A stretch of DNA of 64,000 nt from JANWHQ01 sp963775275 (GCA_963775275.1 CAVZII010000005.1:3658001-3722000); one strand, 5' to 3'. Shown: positions 8,233 to 20,072, counted from the stretch's first letter. Notes: generated by a model not told the origin, from the sequence alone. Numbers and translations are program-made.

Positions 8233-8931
8233 ATGGACGAGCAGGCGGCCTTCGTCGTGGTCTTCGCCATCTTCGAGGACCTGACCCAACTGGACTTCAC
8301 CGGCCCGTTCGAGGTCCTGACCCGGCTGCCGAGGGCGCAGGCGATCATCGCCTCGCGCGATGGCGGAACCGTGCGCGCGGGCCACGGCATGGCGTTCGAG
8401 GGAACGCGCCGGCTCGCCGAGATCGATCGCTGCAACCTGATCTGCGTGCCCGGCGGGCCGGGAACCGCGGCGGCCATGCTTGATGAGGCCTATATCGCCG
8501 AGGTCCGCCGCCTGGCGCACGGCGCGCGCTATGTCACCTCGGTCTGCACCGGCTCGCTGATCCTGGGCGCGGCGGGGCTGCTGAAGGGCAAGAAGGCGGC
8601 CTGCCACTGGGCCTCGCGCGACTTCCTGAAGGCTTTCGGCGCGACGCCGGCCAAGGACCGGGTGGTGGTCGACGGGCGGATCATCACCGGCGGCGGCGTC
8701 ACCGCCGGCATCGACTTCGGCCTGACCGTCGCCGCGGAAGTGGCGGGCAGGGACCACGCGGAGCTGATCCAGCTCTCGCTGGAGTATGCGCCCAAGCCGC
8801 CGTTCAAGGCGGGCGAGCCGTGGACGGCGCGCGACGCCCTGGTGGCCGCCTATCTCAAGGGCTCCCAGCGCTGGACCGAGGAGCGCGGGGCCGCCGTGAA
8901 GATCGCGGCGGAGCGGTTGACTGGCGGCTAG
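8233..8931 (+). CDS. DJ-1/PfpI family protein (isonitrile hydratase-like)
   Basis: 232 residues. The nucleophile elbow SVCTGSLILGAAGLL places Cys105 at the active site, with the conserved acidic residue in the N-terminal GPFEVLTRL segment and GGGVTAGIDFGL near residue 156. This pattern is that of the GATase1-like group that includes isonitrile hydratase and the sensory domains of AraC-type regulators. No DNA-binding domain is attached. It lies 4 bp after DUF1003 and its last 4 bp overlap the convergent thiolase. The exact substrate is not shown by the sequence. Confidence 0.85.
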   Translation: MDEQAAFVVVFAIFEDLTQLDFTGPFEVLTRLPRAQAIIASRDGGTVRAGHGMAFEGTRRLAEIDRCNLICVPGGPGTAAAMLDEAYIAEVRRLAHGARYVTSVCTGSLILGAAGLLKGKKAACHWASRDFLKAFGATPAKDRVVVDGRIITGGGVTAGIDFGLTVAAEVAGRDHAELIQLSLEYAPKPPFKAGEPWTARDALVAAYLKGSQRWTEERGAAVKIAAERLTGG

Positions 8932-10115
8932 GCCATCTCCACGGCCATGGCGACGCCTTCGCCGCCGCCGATGCAGAGGGAGGCCACGCCCTTCCTGCCG
9001 CCGCGCGCCTGGAGCGCCGACAGCAGCGTCGCGACGATCCGCGCGCCCGAGGCGCCGATCGGGTGGCCGAGCGCGCAGGCGCCGCCGTTCACGTTCAGGA
9101 TGTCGTGCGGGATCGACAGATCCTTCATCGCGGCCATGGCGACCACGGCGAAGGCCTCGTTGACCTCGAAAAGGTCAACGTCGGAGACGCGCCAGCCGGC
9201 CTTGTCCAGCACCTTGCGGATGGCCGGGATCGGGGCGGTGGTGAACTGTGCGGGTTCCTGGGCGTGGGCGCCGTGGGCGACGATCGTCGCCACGACCGGA
9301 AGGCCGAGGGCCTCGGCGACCGACTTGCGGGTCAGCACCAGGGCCGCGGCGCCGTCCGAGATCGAGGAGGCGTTGGCGGCCGTCACCGTGCCATCCGGCG
9401 TGAAGGCAGGACGCAGGGTCGGAATCTTGGCCGGATCGGCCTTCTGAGGCTGCTCGTCGGCCGCGACGGTCTCCGAGCCGCGGCGGGACTTGATCTCCAC
9501 CGGCGTGATCTCGCGCTCGAAGGCGCCGGACGTCTGGGCCGCCTTGGCCCGGTTCAGGCTCTCGATGGCGAATTCGTCCTGCAGCTCGCGGGTGAACTGG
9601 TAGGCGCGGGCGGTGTCCTCGGCGTAGAGGCCCATGGCCTTGCCCTCGTAGGCGTCCTCCAGGCCGTCCAGCATCATGGAGTCGTAGACCGTGTCGTGGC
9701 CGATGCGCGCGCCCGAGCGGTGCTTGGCGAGAAGGTACGGCGAGTTGGTCATGCTCTCCATGCCGCCCGCCACGATCACGTCCGCCGAGCCGGCCGCCAG
9801 CATGTCGTGGGCGTAGATCGCGGTCTGCATGCCTGAGCCGCAGACCTTGTTCACGGTCACCGCCTCCGCGGACTTCGGCAGCCCGGCGCCCAGCGTCGCC
9901 TGGCGGGCGGGCGCCTGGCCAAGTCCCGCGGGCAGCACGCAGCCCATGAACACCTTGTCCACCTGCTCGCCCTTGAGGCCCGCCCGCTCGACCGCCGCCT
10001 TGATCGCCGCCGCGCCCAGCTCGGTCGACTTGGCGCCGGAGAGCGAGCCCTGGAAGCCGCCCATCGGGGTCCTGGCGTAGGCGGCGATGACGATCGGATC
10101 GGCGGCTTGCGGCAT
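8928..10115 (-). CDS. Acetyl-CoA acetyltransferase (thiolase)
   Basis: 395 residues, normal for biosynthetic/degradative thiolases. The acyl-enzyme cysteine is Cys92 in NKVCGSGMQTA. The NEAFA segment, the GGACALGHPIGASGAR motif with its His and the C-terminal CIGGGEG cysteine complete the active site. It interconverts two acetyl-CoA with acetoacetyl-CoA, and can finish ketone-body and leucine catabolism or start polyhydroxybutyrate synthesis, which the phasin at 44 kb would accompany. The last bases overlap the convergent DJ-1 gene. Confidence 0.95.
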   Translation of the reverse strand: MPQAADPIVIAAYARTPMGGFQGSLSGAKSTELGAAAIKAAVERAGLKGEQVDKVFMGCVLPAGLGQAPARQATLGAGLPKSAEAVTVNKVCGSGMQTAIYAHDMLAAGSADVIVAGGMESMTNSPYLLAKHRSGARIGHDTVYDSMMLDGLEDAYEGKAMGLYAEDTARAYQFTRELQDEFAIESLNRAKAAQTSGAFEREITPVEIKSRRGSETVAADEQPQKADPAKIPTLRPAFTPDGTVTAANASSISDGAAALVLTRKSVAEALGLPVVATIVAHGAHAQEPAQFTTAPIPAIRKVLDKAGWRVSDVDLFEVNEAFAVVAMAAMKDLSIPHDILNVNGGACALGHPIGASGARIVATLLSALQARGGRKGVASLCIGGGEGVAMAVEMA

Positions 10116-10259
10116 CGGGAACCTCCGGAAATGTTGCGGCGCAACACATGGTCCCTCGCGCCCGAGAAGGCAAGCGCAGGGCGGGCGCCCGGAAGGCCCC
10201 AGCGTTAAACACGTTTTCAGCTAATTGCGTCAGGCTTGCGCCAGGCGAGGAACTTAACA

Positions 10260-12269
10260 ATGAAAAAGACGCTTGAAGCGTCATCCTCCCGGCCCGCGAA
10301 AGGGAAGGCCGCGGACCTGGATTGGCTGGCGCCGCTGGCGGCCGAGATGGCCGGCCTGGGCTACTGGCACTATGCCGCCCCGGAAGATCGGCTCACCCTG
10401 TCGGACGAGGTCTACAAGATCTACGGCCTGGACCCGAAGACGGTCACGCCGAACCTGAGCCTGCTGGACTCGGCCTGCCATCCCGACGACCGTGAACGCC
10501 TCGCCCGGCATCGCAAGGAGCGGTCCGGCAAGGAAGCCGAGATCGAGGTGCGCATTGTGCGCCCCGACGGCGAGGTTCGGCACGTCATCGCCAAGAGCAG
10601 GGTGGAGACCGGTCCGCGCGGGCAGATCCTGGTTCGATACGGCACCTTGTCCGACATTACCGAAATGAAGCGCGCCGAGGCGGCCGCCCGGGAGAGCGAG
10701 GAGCGCTACCGGTTCCTCGCCGAGCATGCGCCCGACATGATCTCGCGCGTCACCCCCGAAGGGGAGATCAAGTACCTGTCGCCGTCGTGCGAGCGGGTGT
10801 TCGGCTATACGCCCGAGGAGCACATCAAGCTGACACCGATGGAGATGTGCCATCCGGACGACATCGGCGGCGTCGGCTCGGCGATCGTCGGCATGACCGA
10901 AAAGCGCCAGACGCGCCTGGACGAGCCCCTGCGCTACCGCGCCCGCCACAAGGACGGGCGCTGGATCTGGGTGGAGGCCAACCCGATCCTGATCCTGGAC
11001 CAGAACGGCGAGCCCCTGGAGTTCGTCGACATCGTCCGCGATATCACCGACACGGTGCTCACCCAGGCCGAGTTGCGCGAAGCGCGCGCCGACGCCGAGG
11101 CCGCGGCCACCGCCAAGTCGACCTTCCTGGCCAACATGAGCCATGAACTGAGGACGCCTCTGACGTCGATCATCGGCTTCTCCCGCCTGCTGCGCGAGCG
11201 CGAGGACCTTTCGGGCGAAGCGGGCCACTACGCCAAGCGCATCGCCGACGCGAGCGAGGCGCTGCTGACGATCATCAACGACGTGCTGGACTTCTCCAAG
11301 CTGGAGGCCGGGCAGGTGGCGCTGGAGGCCCGTCCGCTTTCGGTCGCCAGGCTGGCGGACGAGGCCATGGGCCTGGTCAGCCTGCAGGCGGCGGCCAAGG
11401 GCGTGGCGCTGCGCATGGACCTGGACCCGCAGACGCCCGCGCTGATCGAGGGCGACATGGCGCGCCTTCGGCAGGTGCTGCTGAACCTGCTCAGCAACGC
11501 GGTGAAGTTCACCGACAGCGGGGCGGTGACCATCCGGACCCGGTGGCGCGACGCCGGCGACGGCGGCCGGCTCAGGGTCAGCGTCGTCGACACTGGCCAG
11601 GGCATCGCGCCCGAGAAGGTCAGCCGGCTGTTCGAGAGGTTCTCCCAGGCGGACGTGTCGATCAACCGCACCCACGGCGGCACAGGCCTGGGCCTCGCCA
11701 TCTGCAAGGGCATCGTCGGGCTGATGGAGGGCAAGATCGGGGTCCGGAGCCGGCCGGGTCGGGGCTCCACCTTCTGGTTCGAGATCCCAGCCAAGCCCGC
11801 CGCCGCCGCCGAGGCGGAGACGGTGGAGGAGAGCGTCCTGGAGACAGGTCCCCTGAGGATGCTGGTCGTGGACGACACGCCGGTGAACCGCGAGCTCGTG
11901 CGGCTGATGCTCTCGCCGCTGGGGCTGCACATCGAGGAGGCCGGCGGCGGCGCCGAAGGGATCCAGGCGGCGTCGGCGAAGACCTTCGACCTGATCCTGA
12001 TGGACGTGCGGATGCCCGGCGTCGACGGCCTGGAAGCCACGCGGGCGATCCGCGCCTCGGACGGACCCAACGCCCGCACGCCGATCCTGGCCCTGACCGC
12101 AGACGTTCAGCCGGAGAACACGGCCGCGTGTCGCGACGCCGGCATGGACGATGTGCTCGCCAAGCCGATCGTGCCCCGGGAGCTGCTGTCCAAGATCACG
12201 CGCTGGTCCGCCGGCGCCGCAGCCGAGGGCGAGCCGCCTCTCGCGCGGACGGCCAAGGCCGTGGCATAG
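10260..12269 (+). CDS. Hybrid PAS-PAS sensor histidine kinase/response regulator
   Basis: 669 residues from the ATG at 10260, which has AGGA 7 nt upstream; an upstream in-frame start at 10236 is less likely. There is no membrane helix, so it is cytosolic. Order: PAS fold (about 30-135), second PAS (about 148-265), DHp with H-box His295 (NMSHELRTPL), HATPase with N-box RQVLLNLLSNAVKF, G1 VVDTGQGI and G2 GGTGLGLAI, then a receiver domain (about 533-655) with phosphoacceptor Asp582 (LILMDVRMPG) and the conserved Lys in LAKPI. Output would pass to a histidine phosphotransferase not seen here. The signal is unknown. Confidence 0.95.
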   Translation: MKKTLEASSSRPAKGKAADLDWLAPLAAEMAGLGYWHYAAPEDRLTLSDEVYKIYGLDPKTVTPNLSLLDSACHPDDRERLARHRKERSGKEAEIEVRIVRPDGEVRHVIAKSRVETGPRGQILVRYGTLSDITEMKRAEAAARESEERYRFLAEHAPDMISRVTPEGEIKYLSPSCERVFGYTPEEHIKLTPMEMCHPDDIGGVGSAIVGMTEKRQTRLDEPLRYRARHKDGRWIWVEANPILILDQNGEPLEFVDIVRDITDTVLTQAELREARADAEAAATAKSTFLANMSHELRTPLTSIIGFSRLLREREDLSGEAGHYAKRIADASEALLTIINDVLDFSKLEAGQVALEARPLSVARLADEAMGLVSLQAAAKGVALRMDLDPQTPALIEGDMARLRQVLLNLLSNAVKFTDSGAVTIRTRWRDAGDGGRLRVSVVDTGQGIAPEKVSRLFERFSQADVSINRTHGGTGLGLAICKGIVGLMEGKIGVRSRPGRGSTFWFEIPAKPAAAAEAETVEESVLETGPLRMLVVDDTPVNRELVRLMLSPLGLHIEEAGGGAEGIQAASAKTFDLILMDVRMPGVDGLEATRAIRASDGPNARTPILALTADVQPENTAACRDAGMDDVLAKPIVPRELLSKITRWSAGAAAEGEPPLARTAKAVA

Positions 12270-12296
12270 AGTCTCCGGCGAAGGCCGGAGGACCCC

Positions 12297-12785
12297 ATGG
12301 CGCACCCCAAGGTTTCGGTGGAGGACCGTTTCGATCTGACGGACCTGATCTCGCGCTATTGCTGGGCGCTGGATATGGGCGACGTCGAGGGCTACCTCGA
12401 CTGCTTCACCGAGGATGGGGTGATCGACCACGATCCGCCCGGGCGCTGCCGGGGACGCGAGGAGATCCGCCGGCTCACCGAGTTCCTCTGGTACGAGCAC
12501 CCGAACAACTACCTCGGCCGCCAGCATCGGATGAGCCAGGTCCTGATGACGCCGGAAGAGCCTGGCGTGCGGATCAAGGCCTTCTGGACCATCCTCCAGC
12601 ACGACGTCTTCACCGGCCAGAACTTCGTCTTCGGCCTGGGGCTTTGGGACGCGCTCGCGGTGAAGGAGGACGACGGCGTCTGGCGGCTGAAGACCCTGGC
12701 CGTCGACATCTGGCGAGACGGCAAGGTCCCGTGGATGGGTGACGCACGGGCCTGGACCAAGCGCACAGAGGCCATCCGCGCCTAG
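12297..12785 (+). CDS. SnoaL-like (NTF2-fold) protein
   Basis: 162 residues with the SnoaL_4 pattern: DLTDLISRYCWALDMGD, then YLDCFTEDGVIDHDPPG and a C-terminal sheet (WRLKTLAVDIWRDGKVPW). This cone-shaped NTF2-like fold occurs in polyketide cyclases, dehydratases and ring-hydroxylating dioxygenase beta subunits. The reaction cannot be deduced. It ends 4 bp before the aminotransferase GTG, so the two are probably cotranscribed. Confidence 0.8.
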   Translation: MAHPKVSVEDRFDLTDLISRYCWALDMGDVEGYLDCFTEDGVIDHDPPGRCRGREEIRRLTEFLWYEHPNNYLGRQHRMSQVLMTPEEPGVRIKAFWTILQHDVFTGQNFVFGLGLWDALAVKEDDGVWRLKTLAVDIWRDGKVPWMGDARAWTKRTEAIRA

Positions 12786-12789
12786 GCCC

Positions 12790-13955
12790 GTGTCACGCAC
12801 CTTCAATCCGGTCTTCCAGGGGCTGCCCACCACCATCTTCACGGTGATGTCAGGCCTGGCGGTCGAGCACGGGGCGATCAACCTCGGCCAGGGCTTCCCC
12901 GATTCGCCGGGCCCGAGGACGTGCGCCGCAAGGCCGCCGAGGCGGTGCTGCACGGCTCGAACCAGTATCCGCCCATGACCGGGCTGCCGGAGCTGCGCGA
13001 GGCGGTGGCGGCCCACTATGGGCGCTTCCATGGCGTGCAGCTCGACTGGAAGCGGCAGGTCCTGGTCACCTCCGGCGCGACGGAGGCGCTGGCCGCCTCG
13101 ATCATGGGCCTGATCGCGCCGGGCGACGAGGCGGTTCTGCTCGAGCCCGCCTACGATTGCTATGCGCCGCAGGTGCGCGCCGCCGGCGGGGTCCCGAGGT
13201 CGGTGCGGCTTGAGCCGCCGAACTGGGAGATCACATCCGAAGCTCTTGAACGCGTCACGAATTCAAAGACCAAGCTCGTGATCTTCAACAATCCCCAGAA
13301 CCCGGCGGCGCGGGTCTATTCGCGCGAGGAGCTCGAGGTCCTGGCCGACTGGTGCGTCCGCCATGACGTGATCGCGGTCTGCGACGAGGTCTGGGAGCAC
13401 GTGGTGTTCGACGGCCTGTCGCACACGCCGCTGATCGCCCTGCCGGGGATGGCCGAGCGCTGCGTCAAGATCGGCTCGGCGGGCAAGATCTTCTCGCTCA
13501 CCGGCTGGAAGGTGGGGTTCGTCTGCGCCGCGCCCGAGTTGCTGGAGGTGATCGCCAAGACCCACCAGTTCCTGACCTTCACCACGCCGCCCAACCTGCA
13601 GATCGCGGTCGCCTATGGCCTCGGCAAGGAGGCGGCCTATTTCGAGGAGATGCGCGCCGGCTACGCCCGCTCGCGCGACCGGCTGGCCGGCGGCCTCGCC
13701 CAGGAAGGGTTCGTGGTGATCCCGAGCGAGGGCACCTACTTCCTGAACGTCGACATCGCCGCCTCCGGCGTCAACATCGACGACGAAGCCTTCTGCCGGC
13801 GTGCGGTCGTCGAGGCGGGCGTGGCGGCGATCCCCGTCTCGGCGTTCTACGGATCCAACCCGGTGCGCAACGTCGTGCGGCTGTGCTTCGCCAAGCGCGA
13901 CGAGACGATCGACGCGGGGATCGAGCGGCTCAGCCGCGCGCGGCGTATGTTCTGA
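12790..13955 (+). pseudogene. Class I/II PLP aminotransferase, frameshifted
   Basis: The N terminus reads in one frame from GTG 12790 (SRTFNPVFQGLPTTIFTVMS to INLGQGFPDSPGP). The rest reads in another frame from about 12918 (EDV-type join, then RRKAAEAVLHGSNQYPPMTG) to 13955. Loss of one G in a GGGCCCGAGG run near 12917 explains the break. Restored, it is a normal ~388-residue fold type I enzyme: NNPQNPAARVYSREEL, VCDEVWEHVVFDG and the PLP lysine in GSAGKIFSLTGWKVGF. It resembles the methionine/kynurenine aminotransferase group. The fault may be a sequencing error, because the remainder is intact. Confidence 0.85.
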
Positions 13956-14019
13956 TCCTAAGGGCCCCTGGCATCCGGCGGCTCGGGCGCCTAACATGCC
14001 TGTCGTGAGGGACGTCCGG

Positions 14020-14994
14020 ATGCCAAAGCGCCTCATCGCCGCCGCCATGGCGGCCATCGCCCTGTGCGCCGCCGGGGCGGCGCCCGCCCGCCCGGCTCCC
14101 CGGCCCGTGGCCTGCGGGGACGCCTGCCTGAAGGGCTTCGTCGACCGCTATCTGGACGCGCTCGCCGCGCGCGATCCCTCGCGATTGCCGGTGACCGCTG
14201 ACGTGCGCTTCACGGAGAACACCCGGCCGCTCAAGCTCGGAGACGGCCTCTGGGGCACGGTCACGAAGATCGGCCCATACCGGCACTACTTCACCGATCC
14301 CAAGACCGGCGAGGTCGGCTTCTTCGGGAACCTGGAGGAGCAGGGGACGCCGGCCCTGTTCGTGCTCCGCCTGAAGATCGAGGGCGGCAGGAAGATCAGC
14401 CAGGTCGAGACCATCGTCGTGCGTAAGCAGGACATGGGCAATTTCCTCAACACCGACCGGACCCTCAAGCCGATCTGGCAGGAGGTCACGCCGCCCGCCC
14501 AGCGCCTGCCGCGCAGCGACTTGGTGAGAATCGCCAACCTCTACTTCGAGGCGCTGGTGAAGGATTCCGGCGACGTCGCGCCCTTCGATGACGACTGCGT
14601 TCGGATCGAGAACGGCGTCCAGACGGTCAACAACAAGGCCGCCGCCGGCCAGCCGTCGGACCTCGCCAAGGGCTTCAACCCCGGCGCCATGACCTGCCGC
14701 GAGCAGATCAACACCAGGCTCTTCAGCTACATCACCCGCATCCAGCCGCGCCGGTATGTGGTGGTGGACGAGCCGCACCAGGCGGTGCTGGCCATCGTGA
14801 TGTTCCACCACAACGGCCGGATCACCGAGGTCGACGTGCCCGGCCACGGCAAGCAGAAGATGACGGCCGCGGCGCTTCGGCCGTTCGACGTGGTGATCGC
14901 GGAGGCGTTCCGGATCAAGGACGGCAAGATCCGCGAGGTCGAGGCGGTGATGACCAGCCTGCCCTACGGCTCGGACACCGGCTGGGACAAGTAG
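14020..14994 (+). CDS. Secreted two-domain protein (DUF8021-like)
   Basis: 324 residues from ATG 14020 (an earlier in-frame ATG at 13996 is possible). A signal peptide is plain (RLIAAAMAAIALCAAGAAPARP). Two similar alpha/beta units follow: FVDRYLDALAARDPSRLPVT with FTENTRPLKLGDGLWGTV, then LVRIANLYFEALVKDSG with CVRIENGVQT, suggesting a tandem NTF2-like repeat. The second half ends with IREVEAVMTSLPYGSDTGW. The family is common in alphaproteobacteria but has no assigned reaction. A periplasmic or exported location is inferred. Confidence 0.7.
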   Translation: MPKRLIAAAMAAIALCAAGAAPARPAPRPVACGDACLKGFVDRYLDALAARDPSRLPVTADVRFTENTRPLKLGDGLWGTVTKIGPYRHYFTDPKTGEVGFFGNLEEQGTPALFVLRLKIEGGRKISQVETIVVRKQDMGNFLNTDRTLKPIWQEVTPPAQRLPRSDLVRIANLYFEALVKDSGDVAPFDDDCVRIENGVQTVNNKAAAGQPSDLAKGFNPGAMTCREQINTRLFSYITRIQPRRYVVVDEPHQAVLAIVMFHHNGRITEVDVPGHGKQKMTAAALRPFDVVIAEAFRIKDGKIREVEAVMTSLPYGSDTGWDK

Positions 14995-15043
14995 GCCCCG
15001 GCGGCCGCTTCCGGGCTGTCCACATCATGCGTGCGACGGGCCG

Positions 15044-15535
15044 TCAGGGGGCCGGCTGGCCTTCGGGCGCGCCTCTGGACAGCTTGTCGGGCAACGGCTC
15101 GCCGTCGGGCGTGAACTCCAGCGAGACCGAGTTGATGCAGTAGCGCAGGCGCGTGGGCGGCGGGCCGTCCGGGAAGACGTGGCCCTGGTGGCTGTCGCAG
15201 CGGGCGCAGCGCGTCTCGGTGCGGACCATGCCGTAGGCGGTGTCGCGCACCAGCTTGATGTGCGCCTCCGCGAACGGCTCGAAGAAGCTCGGCCAGCCGG
15301 TGCCCGACTCGAACTTCGCGCCGGACCGGAACAGCGGCAGGCCGCACAGCCGGCAGCCGTAGACGCCGGCGGTCTTGTTGTTCAGCAGGCCGCCGCAGAA
15401 GGGCGCCTCGGTGCCGTGTCGCAGCAGGACCTCGCGCTCCTCCTCGGTGAGCGCGGCCTCGAGCTTCGCGAGCTGGGTCGGCGTGGGCGCGGAGAGGTCG
15501 AAACCGGAGGTGGTCGTAGAAATGTCGGCCGCCAT
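15044..15535 (-). CDS. msrB: Peptide-methionine (R)-S-oxide reductase
   Basis: 163 residues from ATG 15535; the longer frame to 15835 has no sensible N terminus. The catalytic Cys133 is in LRYCINSVSLEF, with zinc-binding pairs Cys61/Cys64 (YGCRLCG) and Cys110/Cys113 (RCARCDSHQGHVF) and the substrate loop GTGWPSFFEP. It reduces methionine-R-sulfoxide in oxidised proteins. No signal peptide is seen, so it is cytosolic. It is divergent from the MgtC/DUF4010 gene. Confidence 0.95.
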   Translation of the reverse strand: MAADISTTTSGFDLSAPTPTQLAKLEAALTEEEREVLLRHGTEAPFCGGLLNNKTAGVYGCRLCGLPLFRSGAKFESGTGWPSFFEPFAEAHIKLVRDTAYGMVRTETRCARCDSHQGHVFPDGPPPTRLRYCINSVSLEFTPDGEPLPDKLSRGAPEGQPAP

Positions 15536-15630
15536 GGGGCGCTCCCGGGGTCTTGAGCCGCCGCAAGGGCGCGGCGGGACGGTTGGGAATATAAGACCTC
15601 GACGAGGCGCGTGCGCCACCCCTGGAGAAC

Positions 15631-16887
15631 GTGCGGTTGGAACAGTTCGAGCGGCTGGCGCTGGCCCTGGCGATCGGCTTCCTGGTGGGGGTCGAGCGGG
15701 GATGGCGCGCCCGCGATGTCGCCGAGGGCGGCCGCACGGCGGGAATCCGCACCTATGCGCTTTCCGGGCTCCTGGGCGGGATCGCCGGCGTGCTGGCGCA
15801 GTCGCTCGGCGGCTGGGCGTTCGCCGCGATCGCAATTCCCTTCGCGACGGCCTTCGTCCTGTTCAAGCAGCGCGAGCAGGAGGCGGAGCACGACCACTCG
15901 GTCACCGCGATCGTCGCGGCCCTGCTGGTCTTCACTCTGGGGGCCTACGCCATGGTCGGCGACTGGCGCCTGGCCGCCGCCGCAGCGGTGGTCGCGACCG
16001 CGCTCCTGGCGTTCAAGAGCGTCCTGCACACCTGGCTGAAGCGGCTGACGTGGCCCGAACTGCGCGGCGCCCTGGTGCTCCTGGCCATGAGCTTTGTGGC
16101 CCTGCCGCTGCTCCCGGACCAGGACTTCGGCCCCTACGGCGCGGTCAATCCGCACGAGCTGTGGCTCCTCACCATCGTACTGACCGGCGTCTCCTTCGCC
16201 GCCTATGCGGCCATCCGGATCTACGGCCCGACCAAGGGCGTGGTCCTGGGCGCGCTCGTCGGCGCCCTGATCTCCTCGACCGCGGTCACCCTGGACGTGG
16301 CGCGGCGGAGCAAGGCCGGCCAGGTCGGCGCGGCGACGGGGGCCGGCGCGGCCCTTCTGGCCGGCGCGGTGATGGCCGGCCGGATCGCCCTGGTCGCCGG
16401 CGTGCTGGCGCCGGTTCTGCTCGAGCGCCTCGCGGCGCCTCTGGGCGCCTTCGCGGCCGTCTCCGTCGCCGTGGCCTTCGCGCTCGTGCGGCGGGGCGGC
16501 GGCGCCCCGGGCCCGTCGGCCGAGCCGCCCATGACGAGCCCGCTCGACCTCAAGGCCGTGTTCCGCTTCGCCCTGATCCTGGGCGCCGTCATGGCCGCCG
16601 CGCGGGTGTTGTCGGCCCTCTTCGGGTCCGGCGCTCTGATCCCGCTGGCGGCCGGCGCCGGACTTGCCGACGTCGACGCCGTGACCCTGACGGTGGGACA
16701 GATGGCGGCCAAGGGCCTGGACCTTCATCTTGGCGCCTGGGCTATCCTCACCGCGGGCCTGGCGGACAGCCTCTCCAAGTCGGCGATCGCGGCGCTGGCC
16801 GGCGGCCGGCGCTTCGGCGCGCCCTTCGTCCTCGGCACGCTGGCCGCCATCACCGCGGCCGGCGCCGCCCTGTGGATCGAGCGCTGA
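15631..16887 (+). CDS. MgtC/SapB-DUF4010 membrane protein
   Basis: 418 residues from GTG 15631. The N terminus has the MgtC-like LALAIGFLVGVERGWRARD segment and three helices (SGLLGGIAGVLAQSLGGW, FATAFVLFK). The remainder is a DUF4010-type domain of many helices, with FAAYAAIRIYGPTKGVVLGA and MAAKGLDLHLGAWAILTAGL. The fused family is widespread in proteobacteria, and a transport role is assumed from topology only. It has no obvious operon partner. Confidence 0.85.
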   Translation: MRLEQFERLALALAIGFLVGVERGWRARDVAEGGRTAGIRTYALSGLLGGIAGVLAQSLGGWAFAAIAIPFATAFVLFKQREQEAEHDHSVTAIVAALLVFTLGAYAMVGDWRLAAAAAVVATALLAFKSVLHTWLKRLTWPELRGALVLLAMSFVALPLLPDQDFGPYGAVNPHELWLLTIVLTGVSFAAYAAIRIYGPTKGVVLGALVGALISSTAVTLDVARRSKAGQVGAATGAGAALLAGAVMAGRIALVAGVLAPVLLERLAAPLGAFAAVSVAVAFALVRRGGGAPGPSAEPPMTSPLDLKAVFRFALILGAVMAAARVLSALFGSGALIPLAAGAGLADVDAVTLTVGQMAAKGLDLHLGAWAILTAGLADSLSKSAIAALAGGRRFGAPFVLGTLAAITAAGAALWIER

Positions 16888-16972
16888 AGGCGGCGGCCGG
16901 TCCGGTTTACCTGGCGGCCGGCGAGGCCTAGAAGCCAGGGCTTCCAGGCGAGTGGCGCCCCGAGGGCTGGGC

Positions 16973-18955
<1,983 letters not shown>

Positions 18956-19046
18956 CTTCCGTCGGCGAATCCTGTCGCCGAATTCAGTTGGCGGCGGCCA
19001 GACGAGTGATAGCCTTCCCCTCAGAGGCGAATGCTGGGGAAACACA

Positions 19047-19466
19047 ATGAACCTCGTCCAGATGCTGATCAGCTTCGAAGGGCGGATGCGTCGGCGCGAC
19101 TTCTGGCTGAGCGTCCTGATCCTGCTCGTGGCCCAATGGATCCTGCAGGCCGTCCTGGGGGCGCTGTTCTGGCCCGCCCTGGTCTTCACGCCGGATGATG
19201 AGCCCTGGCGGTGGATGTACTGGAGCCAGTGGTCCGCGGGACTGGGCGTGATCTGGCTCGTGCTGCTGTGGCCCAGGCTCGCGATCGGCGTGAAGCGGTT
19301 CCACGACCGCGACAAGTCGGGCCTGTGGCTGCTGCTCTGCCTGATCCCGGTGATCGGCTGGATCTGGCTCCTGATAGAGCTCGGGTTCCTGGATGGAACG
19401 CCCGGGCCGAACAAGTTCGGGCCATCGCCCAAGGGCGCGAACGCGGACGCCGCCGCGACGGCCTGA
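19047..19466 (+). CDS. DUF805 membrane protein 1
   Basis: 139 residues, start MNLVQMLISFEGRMRRRDFW, the normal DUF805 opening (F.GR..R..FW). Three to four hydrophobic helices follow, including the signature AIGVKRFHDRDKSGLWLLL and the end signature GTPGPNKFGPSPKG. Inner-membrane family of unknown function. It is the first of four consecutive DUF805 genes. Confidence 0.92.
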   Translation: MNLVQMLISFEGRMRRRDFWLSVLILLVAQWILQAVLGALFWPALVFTPDDEPWRWMYWSQWSAGLGVIWLVLLWPRLAIGVKRFHDRDKSGLWLLLCLIPVIGWIWLLIELGFLDGTPGPNKFGPSPKGANADAAATA

Positions 19467-19550
19467 ACAGCCGGTTGAGGGAAGCGGCCGAATTCGTCGA
19501 CGAGGCCGGCGCACAGGGCGCGGCCTGAACGATCGCAGGGAGGGGAGGCG

Positions 19551-20072
19551 ATGTCTTTTGCGCAGAAGATGTTCAGTTTCCAGGGGCGGATGCGCCGGCG
19601 CGACTGGTGGATCGGCGTGCTGATCCTGATCGTGGCCAAGGTCGTCCTGTCGGCGTGCGGCAACGCCGTCGTCGGGGCGTCGATGTTCCCGATGATGGCG
19701 CTTTCCAGCTCCGGCGAGGTCGACCTGGGCGCCATGCTCGTGAAGAGCCTCGAGGTCCAGGCCATCGTTTCGCTGGTCCTGCTGTGGCCGTCGCTCGCGA
19801 TCGGGTTCAAGCGCCTGCACGACCGCAACCGTCCCGGCTGGTGGCTGCTCGTGCTCACTGCCCTGTCATGGGTCCAGCAGGGGCTCCGTTTTCAACGCCT
19901 GCACGAGGGCGGGGACCTGATGTCCATGCTCCAGCCGGGCCTGCCCGGCGGGCTCCTGCTGCTCGTGATCGTGATCGTCGGGATCTGGCTCCTCATCGAG
20001 ATGGGCTTCCTCGACGGAACTCAGGGACCCAACAAGTACGGGCCCTCGCCCAAGGGGATCGAGGCCGTCTGA
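19551..20072 (+). CDS. DUF805 membrane protein 2
   Basis: 173 residues: MSFAQKMFSFQGRMRRRDWW, helices, AIGFKRLHDRNRPGWWLLV and the terminal GTQGPNKYGPSPKG. It is longer than DUF805 protein 1 because of an extra loop (residues about 100-130, with QQGLRFQRLHEGGDL). A strong site (gcagggaggggaggcg) precedes the ATG. A paralogue lies on either side. Confidence 0.92.
   Translation: MSFAQKMFSFQGRMRRRDWWIGVLILIVAKVVLSACGNAVVGASMFPMMALSSSGEVDLGAMLVKSLEVQAIVSLVLLWPSLAIGFKRLHDRNRPGWWLLVLTALSWVQQGLRFQRLHEGGDLMSMLQPGLPGGLLLLVIVIVGIWLLIEMGFLDGTQGPNKYGPSPKGIEAV

Noticed and set aside
10204..10219. TTAA-N7-TTCA considered as a CtrA box before the histidine kinase gene
   Set aside because: One half-site is mismatched, and similar partial matches are expected by chance. 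There is no further support.
10281..13031. 916-residue minus-strand open frame
   Set aside because: It lies fully opposite the histidine kinase, SnoaL and aminotransferase genes, which have clear family motifs. The translation has none.
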